DNA from: Hydractinia symbiolongicarpus
Taxonomy: Eukaryota > Cnidaria > Hydrozoa > Anthoathecata > Hydractiniidae
DNA: 64,000 nucleotides
Direction of reading: 5' to 3'
NCBI RefSeq assembly: GCF_029227915.1
Contig: NC_079885.1
Span: 1,302,001 to 1,366,000, forward strand
This document shows positions 39,201-49,209 of this stretch, piece after piece; the stretch's first letter is position 1, and each line of letters begins with the position of its first letter. Made by a program: the position numbers and the translations under genes. The notes beneath the pieces were generated by a model. It was not told the DNA's origin. It did no database searches and worked only from the letters and a program-made list of their open reading frames with translations.

Positions 39201-40350
39201 CTCTGAATAAAAGAAGTTTAATCGCCGGCAAACGAAAACCCGCGATTTCCCGTAAATCCCGGCTTGGCCCGTATAGTCAAAAGTATACAAAGAAAGTACC
39301 CAGGGAGTAAACTCATTTCCCGAACGATTTTTTAAATTATTTTTTCACCACTAAAACGCATAAGACTTGTAGTTTTTAAAAATGTTTTCATTTTTGATGA
39401 GACGCTGAATAAAAGAAGTTTAATCGCCGGCAAACGAAAACCCGCGATTTCCCGTAAATCTCGGGCTTGGCCCGTATAGTCAAAAGTATAAAAAAAAAGT
39501 ACCCAGGGAGTAAACTCATTTCCCGAACGATTTTTTATATTATTTTGCTACCACTAAACGCATGAGACTTGTAGTTTTCAAAAATGTTTTCATTTTTGAT
39601 GAGACGCTTAATGAAAGAGGTTTAATCGCCGGCAAACGAAATCCCGCGTTTTCCCGTAAATCCGGGGCTTGGCCCGTATTGTCGAATGTATACAAAGAAA
39701 GTACCCTGTGAGTAAACTCATTTCCAGAACGATTTTTTAAATTATTTTTTCACCACTAAAACGCATAAGACTTGTAGTTTTTAAAAATGTTTTCATTTTT
39801 GATGAGACGCTGAATAAAAGAAGTTTAATCGCCGGCAAACGAAAACCCGCGATTTCCCGTAAATCTCGGGCTTGGCCCGTATAGTCAAAAGTATAAAAAA
39901 AAAGTACCCAGGGAGTAAACTCATTTCCCGAACGATTTTTTATATTATTTTGCTACCACTAAACGCATGAGACTTGTAGTTTTCAAAAATGTTTTCATTT
40001 TTGATGAGACGCTTAATGAAAGAGGTTTAATCGCCGGCAAACGAAATCCCGCGTTTTCCCGTAAATCCGGGGCTTGGCCCGTATTGTCGAATGTATACAA
40101 AGAAAGTACCCTGTGAGTAAACTCATTTCCAGAACGATTTTTTAAATTATTTTTTCACCACTAAAACGCATAAGACTTGTAGTTTTTAAAAATGTTTTCA
40201 TTTTTGATGAGACTCTGAATAAAAGAAGTTTAATCGCCGGCAAACGAAAACCTGCGATTTCCCGTAAATCCCGGCTTGGCCCGTATAGTCAAAAGTATAC
40301 AAAGAAAGTACCCAGGGAGTAAACTCATTTCCCGAACGATTTTTTAAATT
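39201..40350. repeat. 406-bp dimer repeat marked by TATTTTGCTACC
   Basis: A two-monomer unit (hybrid B/C followed by A) is repeated at an offset of about 406 bp. The marker TATTTTGCTACC lies near 39540 and 39946, each followed by GTTTTCATTTTTGATGAGACGC and then CTTAATGAAAGAGG. The monomer is a hybrid, with its left part subtype B and its right part subtype C. Confidence 0.85.
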
Positions 40351-43300
40351 ATTTTTTCACCACTAAAACGCATAAGACTTGTAGTTTTTAAAAATGTTTT
40401 CATTTTTGATGAGACGCTGAATAAAAGAAGTTTAATCGCCGGCAAACGAAAACCCGCGATTTCCCGTAAATCCCGGGCTTGGCCCGTATAGTCAAAAGTA
40501 TAAAAAAAAAGTACCCAGGGAGTAAACTCATTTCCCGAACGATTTTTTATATTATTTTGTTACCACTAAACGCATGAGACTTGTAGTTTTCAAAAATATT
40601 TTCATATTTGATGGGACGCTGAATAAAAGAAGTTTAATCGCCGGCAAACGAAAATCCGCCATTTTCCGTAAATTCCGGACTCGGCCCGTATAGTCAAAAG
40701 TATACAAAGAAAGTACCCAGGGAGTAAACTCATTTCCCAAACGATTTTTTAAATTTATTTTTTCACCACTAAAACGCATGAGACTTGTAGTTTTCAAAAA
40801 TATTTTCATATTTGATGGGACGCTGAATAAAAGAAGTTTAATCGCCGGCAAACGCAAATCCGCGATTTTCCGTAAATCCCGGACTCGGCCCGTATAGTCA
40901 AAAGTATACAAAGAAAGTACCCAGGGAGTAAACTCATTTCCCGAACGATTTTTTAAATTATTTTTTCACCACTAAAACGCATAAGACTTGTAGTTTTTAA
41001 AAATGTTTTTATTTTTGATGAGACGCTGAATAAAAGAAGTTTAATCGCCGGCAAACGAAAACCCGCGATTTCCTGTAAATCCCGGGCTTGGCCCGTATAG
41101 TCAAAAGTATAAAAAGAAAGTATCCAGGGAGTAAACTCATTTCCCGAACGATTTTTTATATTATTTTTTTACCACTAAACGCATGAGACTTGTAGTTTTC
41201 AAAAATATTTTCATATTTGATGGGACGCTGAATAAAAGAAGTTTAATCGCCGGCAAACGAAAATCCGCGATTTTCCGTAAATCCCGGACTCGGCCCGTAT
41301 AGTCAAAAGTATACAAAGAAAGTACCCAGGGAGTAAACTCATTTCCCGAACGATTTTTTAAATTATTTTTTCACCACTAAAACGCATAAGACTTGTAGTT
41401 TTTAAAAATGTTTTTATTTTTGATGAGACGCTGAATAAAAGAAGTTTAATCGCCGGCAAACGAAAACCCGCGATTTCCTGTAAATCCCGGGCTTGGCCCG
41501 TATAGTCAAAAGTATAAAAAGAAAGTATCCAGGGAGTAAACTCATTTCCCGAACGATTTTTTATATTATTTTTTTACCACTAAACGCATGAGACTTGTAG
41601 TTTTCAAAAATATTTTCATATTTGATGGGACGCTGAATAAAAGAAGTTTAATCGCCGGCAAACGAAAATCCGCGATTTTCCGTAAATCCCGGACTCGGCC
41701 CGTATAGTCAAAAGTATACAAAGAAAGTACCCAGGGAGTAAACTCATTTCCCGAACGATTTTTTAAATTTATTTTTTCACCACTAAAACGCATGAGACTT
41801 GTAGTTTTCAAAAATGTTTTCATTTTTGATTAGACGCTTAATGAAAGAGGTTTAATCGCCGGCAAACGAAATCCCGGACTCGGCCCATATAGTCAAAAGT
41901 ATACAAAGAAAGTACCCATGGAGTAAACTCATTTCCCGAACGATTTTTTACATTATTTTTTCAGCACTAAAACGCATGAGACTTGTAGTTTTTAAAAATG
42001 TTTTCATTTTCGATGAGACGGTGAATAAAAGAAGTTTAATCGCCGGCAAACGAAAACCTGCGATTTCCCGTAAATACTGGACTCGGCCCGTATAGTCAAA
42101 AGTATAATAAGAAAGTACCCAGGGTGTAAACTCATTTCCAGAACGATTTTTTAAATTATTATTTCACCACTAAAGCCCATAAGACTTGTAGTTTTTAAAA
42201 ATGTTTTCATTTTTGATGAGACGCTGAATAAAAGAAGTTTAATCGCCGGCAAACGAAAACCCGCCATTTCCCGTAAACCCTGGACTTCGCCCGTATAATC
42301 AAAAGTATACAAAGAAAGTACCCATGGAGTAAACTCATTTCCCGAACGATTTTTTAAATTATTTTTTCAGCACTAAAACGCATGAGACTTGTAGTTTTTA
42401 AAAATGTTTTCATTTTCGATGAGACGGTGAATAAAAGAAGTTTAATCGCCGACAAACGAAAACCAGCGATTTCCCGTAAATCCTGGACTCGGCCCGTATA
42501 GTCAAAAGTATACAAAGAAAGTACCCAGGGAGTAAACTCATTTCCCGAACGATTTTTTAAATTTTTTTTTCACCACTAAAACGCATGAGACTTGTAGGTT
42601 TCAAAAATGTTTTCATTTTTGATGAGACGCTGAATAAAAGGAGTTTAATCGCCGGCAAACGAAAACCCGCCATTTCCCGTAAATCCCGGGCTTGGCCCGT
42701 ATAGTCAAAAGTATAAAAAGAAAGTATCCAGGGAGTAAACTCATTTCCCGAACGATTTTTTATATTATTTTTTTACCACTAAACGCATGAGACTTGTAGT
42801 TTTCAAAAATATTTTCATATTTGATGGGACGCTGAATAAAAGAAGTTTAATCGCCGGCAAACGAAAATCCGCGATTTTCCGTAAATCCCGGACTCGGCCC
42901 GTGTAGTCAAAAGTATACAAAGAAAGTACCCAGGGAGTAAACTCATTTCCCGAACGATTTTTTAAATTTATTTTTTCACCACTAAAACGCATGAGACTTG
43001 TAGTTTTCAAAAATGTTTTTATTTTTGATGAGACGCTTAATGAAAGAGGTTTAATCGCCGGCAAACGAAATCCCGCGTTTTCCCGTAAATCCGGGGCTTG
43101 GCCCGTATTGTCGAATGTATACAAAGAAAGTACCCTGTGAGTAAACTCATTTCCAGAACGATTTTTTAAATTATTTTTTCACCACTAAAACGCATAAGAC
43201 TTGTAGTTTTTAAAAATGTTTTCATTTTTGATGAGACTCTGAATAAAAGAAGTTTAATCGCCGGCAAACGAAAACCTGCGATTTCCCGTAAATCCCGGCT

Positions 43301-45320
43301 TGGCCCGTATAGTCAAAAGTATACAAAGAAAGTACCCAGGGAGTAAACTCATTTCCCGAACGATTTTTTAAATTATTTTTTCACCACTAAAACGCATAAG
43401 ACTTGTAGTTTTTAAAAATGTTTTCATTTTTGATGAGACGCTGAATAAAAGAAGTTTAATCGCCGGCAAACGAAAACCCGCGATTTACCGTAAATCTCGG
43501 GCTTGGCCCGTATAGTCAAAAGTATAAAAAAAAAGTACCCAGGGAGTAAACTCATTTCCCGAACGATTTTTTATATTATTTTGTTACCACTAAACGCATG
43601 AGACTTGTAGTTTTCAAAAATATTTTCATATTTGATGGGACGCTGAATAAAAGAAGTTTAATCGCCGGCAAACGAAAATCCGCCATTTTCCGTAAATTCC
43701 GGACTCGGCCCGTATAGTCAAAAGTATACAAAGAAAGTACCCAGGGAGTAAACTCATTTCCCAAACGATTTTTTAAATTTATTTTTTCACCACTAAAACG
43801 CATGAGACTTGTAGTTTTCAAAAATATTTTCATATTTGATGGGACGCTGAATAAAAGAAGTTTAATCGCCGGCAAACGCAAATCCGCGATTTTCCGTAAA
43901 TCCCGGACTCGGCCCGTATAGTCAAAAGTATACAAAGAAAGTACCCAGGGAGTAAACTCATTTCCCGAACGATTTTTTAAATTATTTTTTCACCACTAAA
44001 ACGCATAAGACTTGTAGTTTTTAAAAATGTTTTTATTTTTGATGAGACGCTGAATAAAAGAAGTTTAATCGCCGGCAAACGAAAACCCGCGATTTCCTGT
44101 AAATCCCGGGCTTGGCCCGTATAGTCAAAAGTATAAAAAGAAAGTATCCAGGGAGTAAACTCATTTCCCGAACGATTTTTTATATTATTTTTTTACCACT
44201 AAACGCATGAGACTTGTAGTTTTCAAAAATATTTTCATATTTGATGGGACGCTGAATAAAAGAAGTTTAATCGCCGGCAAACGAAAATCCGCGATTTTCC
44301 GTAAATCCCGGACTCGGCCCGTATAGTCAAAAGTATACAAAGAAAGTACCCAGGGAGTAAACTCATTTCCCGAACGATTTTTTAAATTTATTTTTTCACC
44401 ACTAAAACGCATGAGACTTGTAGTTTTCAAAAATGTTTTCATTTTTGATGAGACGCTTAATGAAAGAGGTTTAATCGCCGGCAAACGAAATCCCGGACTC
44501 GGCCCGTATAGTCAAAAGTATACAAAGAAAGTACCCATGGAGTAAACTCATTTCCCGAACGATTTTTTACATTATTTTTTCAGCACTAAAACGCATGAGA
44601 CTTGTAGTTTTTAAAAATGTTTTCATTTTCGATGAGACGGTGAATAAAAGAAGTTTAATCGCCGGCAAACGAAAACCTGCGATTTCCCGTAAATACTGGA
44701 CTCGGCCCGTATAGTCAAAAGTATAATAAGAAAGTACCCAGGGTGTAAACTCATTTCCAGAACGATTTTTTAAATTATTATTTCACCACTAAAGCCCATA
44801 AGACTTGTAGTTTTTAAAAATGTTTTCATTTTTGATGAGACGGTGAATAAAAGAAGTTTAATCGCCGGCAAACGAAAACCAGCGATTTCCCGTAAATCCT
44901 GGACTCGGCCCGTATAGTCAAAAGTATACAAAGAAAGTACCCAGGGAGTAAACTCATTTCCCGAACGATTTTTTAAATTTTTTTTTCACCACTAAAACGC
45001 ATGAGACTTGTAGGTTTCAAAAATGTTTTCATTTTTGATGAGACGCTTAAGGAAAGAGGTTTAATCGCCGGAAAACGAAAACCCGCGATTTCCCGTAAAT
45101 CCCGGGCTTGGCTCGTATAGTCGAATGTATACAAAGAAAGTACCCTGTGAGTAAACTCATTTCCAGAACGATTTTTTAAATTATTTTTTCACCACTAAAA
45201 CGCATAAGACTTGTAGTTTTTAAAAATGTTTTCATTTTTGATGAGACGTTGAATAAAAGAAGTTTAATCGCCGGCAAACGAAAACCCGCGATTTCCCGTA
45301 AATCCCGGCTTGGCCCGTAT
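40351..45320. repeat. HOR flanking LINE copy 1 (3024-bp offset)
   Basis: Sequence at 40552 recurs at 43576, offset 3024 bp, marked by TATTTTGTTACC, AAATCCGCCATTTTCCG and AACGCAAATCCGCG. The later part, at 41566 and 44185, has an offset of 2619 bp because a two-monomer step (TGTTTTTATTTTTGATG near 41010 and 41415) is present only once in the second copy. The flank contains the 19-bp deletion junctions at 41869 and 44488 and the markers GTAAATACTGG, AAACCAGCG, CTTGTAGGTTTC and CTTAAGGAAAGAGG, also seen left of LINE copy 3. Confidence 0.85.
41869..41876. other. 19-bp deletion between AAATCCCG repeats (also 44488 and 53121)
   Basis: In ordinary monomers of this type AAATCCCG occurs at GCAAACGAAATCCCG, and a second copy can follow 19 bp later before GACTCGG. 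Here one copy and the intervening bases are lost, giving AAATCCCGGACTCGG and a 184-bp monomer. The same junction occurs at 44488-44495 and 53121-53128, always followed by TTTTTTACATTATT, so it was copied with its neighbourhood. Confidence 0.85.
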
Positions 45321-45350
45321 TATTATTATTATTATTATTCATTTATTTAT
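45321..45350 (-). promoter_or_regulatory. LINE 3' end: ATA-triplet tail and AATAAA hexamer
   Basis: On the plus strand six TAT triplets follow the satellite GGCCCGTAT (making seven with its own TAT), then TTTATT at 45342-45347, which reads AATAAA on the element strand about 20-25 bp before the end. The same arrangement stands at 47820 and 54157. The TAT shared by target and tail would allow annealing during target-primed reverse transcription; that part is inference. Confidence 0.7.
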
Positions 45351-45547
45351 AGTTGACTAAGTATAAATACATATATAGCTAATAAAAGCTAGTTAATGTC
45401 AACTTGAAAAGAAATATTTTAAAATATACAGTATAAATATAAGGCATAAAATATTTTTAGATATATACAATTTTTTAAACATTTGTGGTTGTATAAATTA
45501 AGTGAGTGTATAAGCAAATATGAAATTAGCGAGAGTACATCCGCGAG

Positions 45548-46684
45548 TCATATAAAACCGATTTGTGGGATGTATTTTTTACATAGTCTGCAGGAGCAGT
45601 TTGGTACCCACTTTTTAATTTGGGATTTAAAGGATTGCAAGGATGACATTTCTTTGATTCTTACTGGAATTTGTTGCCATATTTTGTAACCGATAAAGGA
45701 TAAAGTTTCTGTACCATAGTAAACTGATTTAGCATTACGGCCAGTAAATTCTCGATTATTTCTTAGATTGTATTTTGGATTATAAACAGGAAAAATATAT
45801 TGCATTATTTCTGGAGCCATGTCGTTTTTTATTTTGTACATCTCAGTTGCAAGAGATTGTAGGTTTCGTTGGTGTACCGTAACAGAGCTGTCCTTATGAA
45901 GGAGGTCTGTGAAGGAAGAAGAACTGTCGCTATAGACTATCCGCAGTGCTTTTTCATGTATTCGATTAATACGATTGTTTAGAGCTCTGTTGTGAAACAT
46001 CCAAACTAGAGGGCAGTAATTGAATTGCGAAATTACGAAGGAATTCATTAATAGTTTCTTCTTATTAAAGTTCATAAAAGATGTCATCCTTGTAAGCGCA
46101 TTTAGTTTCTGACTCGCTTTTGCACAGAGTTTAGACACATGCAGATTAAATTTAAGTTTGTTATCGATAATGACTCCAAGTAGGCGTCCATGAGTGCTGC
46201 CTTTTATTACTGAGTTGCCTATCTGTGTACTTAATATTTCATTATCGCTTAAAAGCAAATGACACTTGTCATCATTTGCTTTCATTGCATTATTGTCAAA
46301 CCATGTAAACACTTTTTCAGAAATGTTTTGAAGTTTAGTAACGACTTCCTTTGAGTCGTTACCGATAACATATGGTGTTGTGTCGTCTGCATAGCTCGCA
46401 AATTCAATGTCATTAAAATCAAATTCAACTGAGAAAAGATCGCAGATAAATATGTTAAAAAGTAACGGGCCTAGAATAGATCCTTGCGGCACGCCAAACA
46501 ATATTTCAAGCCATGAGCTATACGAATTTTTTATCTTTACTCTTTGATATCTTCCACTCACATAACTCATAATTAGGCGTAGGAAATACATGTCAAATCC
46601 ATATGCATGAAGTTTTGCGATCAGTAAATCATGTAGGAGACAGTCAAATGCTTTAGATAAATCAGTCAGAAGGGCTCCACATGC
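45548..46684 (-). pseudogene. LINE reverse transcriptase C-terminal fragment, copy 1
   Basis: An open frame of 378 codons, of which the first Met begins a 347-residue segment. In LINEs this domain copies element RNA into DNA at a nicked target. Upstream of the Met, in the same frame, lies the motif A segment LLTDLSKAFD (first catalytic Asp, about 46643-46672). Counting from the Met, GVPQGS is at residues 33-38, YADD at 67-70 (the two catalytic Asp), RLLGV at 136-140 (the LGV block of LINE RTs), then QFNYCPLVWMFH (189-200), RINRIHEKALR (207-217) and the C-terminal CSCRLCKKYI near the end. The endonuclease, the N-terminal RT blocks and ORF1 are absent. An in-frame TGA at 46685-46687 lies just before motif A. 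A broken remnant, CR1/Jockey-like by motif. Confidence 0.9.
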
Positions 46685-46710
46685 TCAGTATTTAGAAATT
46701 TTACATTTAG

Positions 46711-47819
46711 AAAGAAAGTATCCAGGGAATAAACTCATTTCCCGAACGATTTTTTAAATTATTTTTTCACCACTAAAACGCATGAGACTTGTAGTTTTTA
46801 AAAATGTTTTCATTTTTGCTGAGACGCTGAATAAAAGAAGTTTAATCGCCGGCAAACGATTTTTTAAATTTATTTTTTCACCACTAAAACGCATGAGACT
46901 TGTAGTTTTCAAAAATGTTTTCATTTTTGATGAGACGCTTAATGAAAGAGGTTTAATCGCCGGCAAACGAAATCCCGCTTTTTCCCGTAAATCCGGGGCT
47001 TGGCCCGTATTGTCGAATGTATACAAAGAAAGTACCCTGTGAGTAAACTCATTTCCAGAACGATTTTTTAAATTATTTTTTCACCACTAAAACGCATAAG
47101 ACTTGTAGTTTTTAAAAATGTTTTCATTTTTGATGAGACTCTGAATAAAAGAAGTTTAATCGCCGGCAAACGAAAACCTGCGATTTCCCGTAAATCCCGG
47201 CTTGGCCCGTATAGTCAAAAGTATACAAAGAAAGTACCCAGGGAGTAAACTCATTTCCCGAACGATTTTTTAAATTATTTTTTCACCACTAAAACGCATA
47301 AGACTTGTAGTTTTTAAAAATGTTTTCATTTTTGATGAGACGCTGAATAAAAGAAGTTTAATCGCCGGCAAACGAAAACCCGCGATTTCCCGTAAATCCC
47401 GGGCTTGGCCCGTATAGTCAAAAGAATAAAAAAAAAGTACCCAGGGAGTAAACTCATTTCCCGAACGATTTTTTATATTATTTTGTTACCACTAAACGCA
47501 TGAGACTTGTAGTTTTCAAAAATATTTTCATATTTGATGGGACGCTGAATAAAAGAAGTTTAATCGCCGGCAAACGAAAATCCGCCATTTTCCGTAAATT
47601 CCGGACTCGGCCCGTATAGTCAAAAGTATACAAAGAAAGTACCCAGGGAGTAAACTCATTTCCCGAACGATTTTTTAAATTATTTTTTCACCACTAAAAC
47701 GCATAAGACTTGTAGTTTTTAAAAATGTTTTCATTTTTGATGAGACGTTGAATAAAAGAAGTTTAATCGCCGGCAAACGAAAACCCGCGATTTCCCGTAA
47801 ATCCCGGCTTGGCCCGTAT
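46711..47819. repeat. 203-bp satellite array, segment II (between LINE copies 1 and 2)
   Basis: About five and a half monomers lie between two LINE copies. The segment opens in mid-monomer at AAAGAAAGTATCC, subtype G. The first spacing is only 111 bp (46782 to 46893) because about 93 bp are missing at 46855-46859. It closes at GGCCCGTAT, immediately before the LINE tail. It is the spacer of a 2499-bp unit that is repeated downstream. Confidence 0.95.
46855..46859. other. Approximately 93-bp deletion junction at AACGA, right of LINE copy 1
   Basis: The monomer runs GCCGGCAAACGA and jumps straight to TTTTTTAAATTT, which normally follows CCCGAACGA about 93 bp later. Both normal sites share AACGA. 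Spacing of CATGAG is 111 bp here instead of about 204. The same junction is at 49354-49358 (copy 2) and 55691-55695 (copy 3). Confidence 0.88.
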
Positions 47820-49209
47820 TATTATTATTATTATTATTCATTTATTTATAGTTGACTAAGTATAAATACATATATAGCTAATAAAAGCTAGTTAATGTCA
47901 ACTTGAAAAGAAATATTTTAAAATATACAGTATAAATATAAGGCATAAAATATTTTTAGATATATACAATTTTTTAAACATTTGTGGTTGTATAAATTAA
48001 GTGAGTGTATAAGCAAATATGAAATTAGCGAGAGTACATCCGCGAGTCATATAAAACCGATTTGTGGGATGTATTTTTTACATAGTCTGCAGGAGCAGTT
48101 TGGTACCCACTTTTTAATTTGGGATTTAAAGGATTGCAAGGATGACATTTCTTTGATTCTTACTGGAATTTGTTGCCATATTTTGTAACCGATAAAGGAT
48201 AAAGTTTCTGTACCATAGTAAACTGATTTAGCATTACGGCCAGTAAATTCTCGATTATTTCTTAGATTGTATTTTGGATTATAAACAGGAAAAATATATT
48301 GCATTATTTCTGGAGCCATGTCGTTTTTTATTTTGTACATCTCAGTTGCAAGAGATTGTAGGTTTCGTTGGTGTACCGTAACAGAGCTGTCCTTATGAAG
48401 GAGGTCTGTGAAGGAAGAAGAACTGTCGCTATAGACTATCCGCAGTGCTTTTTCATGTATTCGATTAATACGATTGTTTAGAGCTCTGTTGTGAAACATC
48501 CAAACTAGAGGGCAGTAATTGAATTGCGAAATTACGAAGGAATTCATTAATAGTTTCTTCTTATTAAAGTTCATAAAAGATGTCATCCTTGTAAGCGCAT
48601 TTAGTTTCTGACTCGCTTTTGCACAGAGTTTAGACACATGCAGATTAAATTTAAGTTTGTTATCGATAATGACTCCAAGTAGGCGTCCATGAGTGCTGCC
48701 TTTTATTACTGAGTTGCCTATCTGTGTACTTAATATTTCATTATCGCTTAAAAGCAAATGACACTTGTCATCATTTGCTTTCATTGCATTATTGTCAAAC
48801 CATGTAAACACTTTTTCAGAAATGTTTTGAAGTTTAGTAACGACTTCCTTTGAGTCGTTACCGATAACATATGGTGTTGTGTCGTCTGCATAGCTCGCAA
48901 ATTCAATGTCATTAAAATCAAATTCAACTGAGAAAAGATCGCAGATAAATATGTTAAAAAGTAACGGGCCTAGAATAGATCCTTGCGGCACGCCAAACAA
49001 TATTTCAAGCCATGAGCTATACGAATTTTTTATCTTTACTCTTTGATATCTTCCACTCACATAACTCATAATTAGGCGTAGGAAATACATGTCAAATCCA
49101 TATGCATGAAGTTTTGCGATCAGTAAATCATGTAGGAGACAGTCAAATGCTTTAGATAAATCAGTCAGAAGGGCTCCACATGCTCAGTATTTAGAAATTT
49201 TACATTTAG
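47820..49209 (-). mobile_element. Truncated non-LTR retrotransposon (LINE), copy 2
   Basis: Same 1390-bp length, same end points within the monomer, same tail and same ORF translation as copy 1, 2499 bp away. The flanking satellite variants are also shared (GACGTTGAAT on the left, the G half-monomer on the right). The copy therefore arose by tandem duplication of the surrounding satellite and not by a new insertion. Confidence 0.9.
48047..49183 (-). pseudogene. LINE reverse transcriptase C-terminal fragment, copy 2
   Basis: Translation from the first Met is identical to copy 1 over all 347 residues, with the same in-frame motif A upstream and the same truncation. Perfect conservation of a fragment that can have no function alone points to very recent copying, not to selection. 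Confidence 0.9.

Larger units (their letters stand above)
1..45320. repeat. 203-bp satellite array, segment I
   Basis: This is an uninterrupted head-to-tail array of about 223 monomers. The word CATGAGACTTGTAG, or its CATAAGAC variant, recurs at 124, 326, 529, 732, 934 and 1137 and so on to the end of the segment, with spacings of 202-203 bp. All monomers read in the same direction. Monomers differ by clustered substitutions and 1-bp indels that define subtypes A-G. The subtypes recur in fixed order, so the array is built of higher-order repeats rather than independent monomers. I see no non-satellite DNA in these 45 kb. It could be centromeric, pericentromeric or another heterochromatic block; the sequence alone does not decide. 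Confidence 0.97.
45321..46710 (-). mobile_element. Truncated non-LTR retrotransposon (LINE), copy 1
   Basis: This 1390-bp element is inserted in a satellite monomer. Read on the minus strand it starts inside the reverse transcriptase domain (5' truncated), continues through the end of the ORF (TGA at 45548-45550) and a 3' UTR of about 227 bp, and ends in an AATAAA-containing stretch and a run of seven ATA/TAA triplets that merges with the satellite at GGCCCGTAT. A simple-repeat tail rather than poly(A) fits CR1/I/L2-like LINEs. No target-site duplication is seen; instead 14 bp of the monomer (AGTCAAAAGTATAC) are missing. The 23-26 bp next to the right edge match neither the satellite nor, as far as I can tell, the element. 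It cannot move by itself. Confidence 0.9.

Noticed and set aside
45321-45340. Independent microsatellite locus (TAT)n
   Set aside because: It is always attached to the LINE 3' end in the same position and is the element's tail.
45483-45689. 68-codon plus-strand frame at 45483 (also 47982 and 54319)
   Set aside because: It is antisense to the C-terminus and 3' UTR of the LINE ORF, which has recognisable RT motifs on the minus strand.
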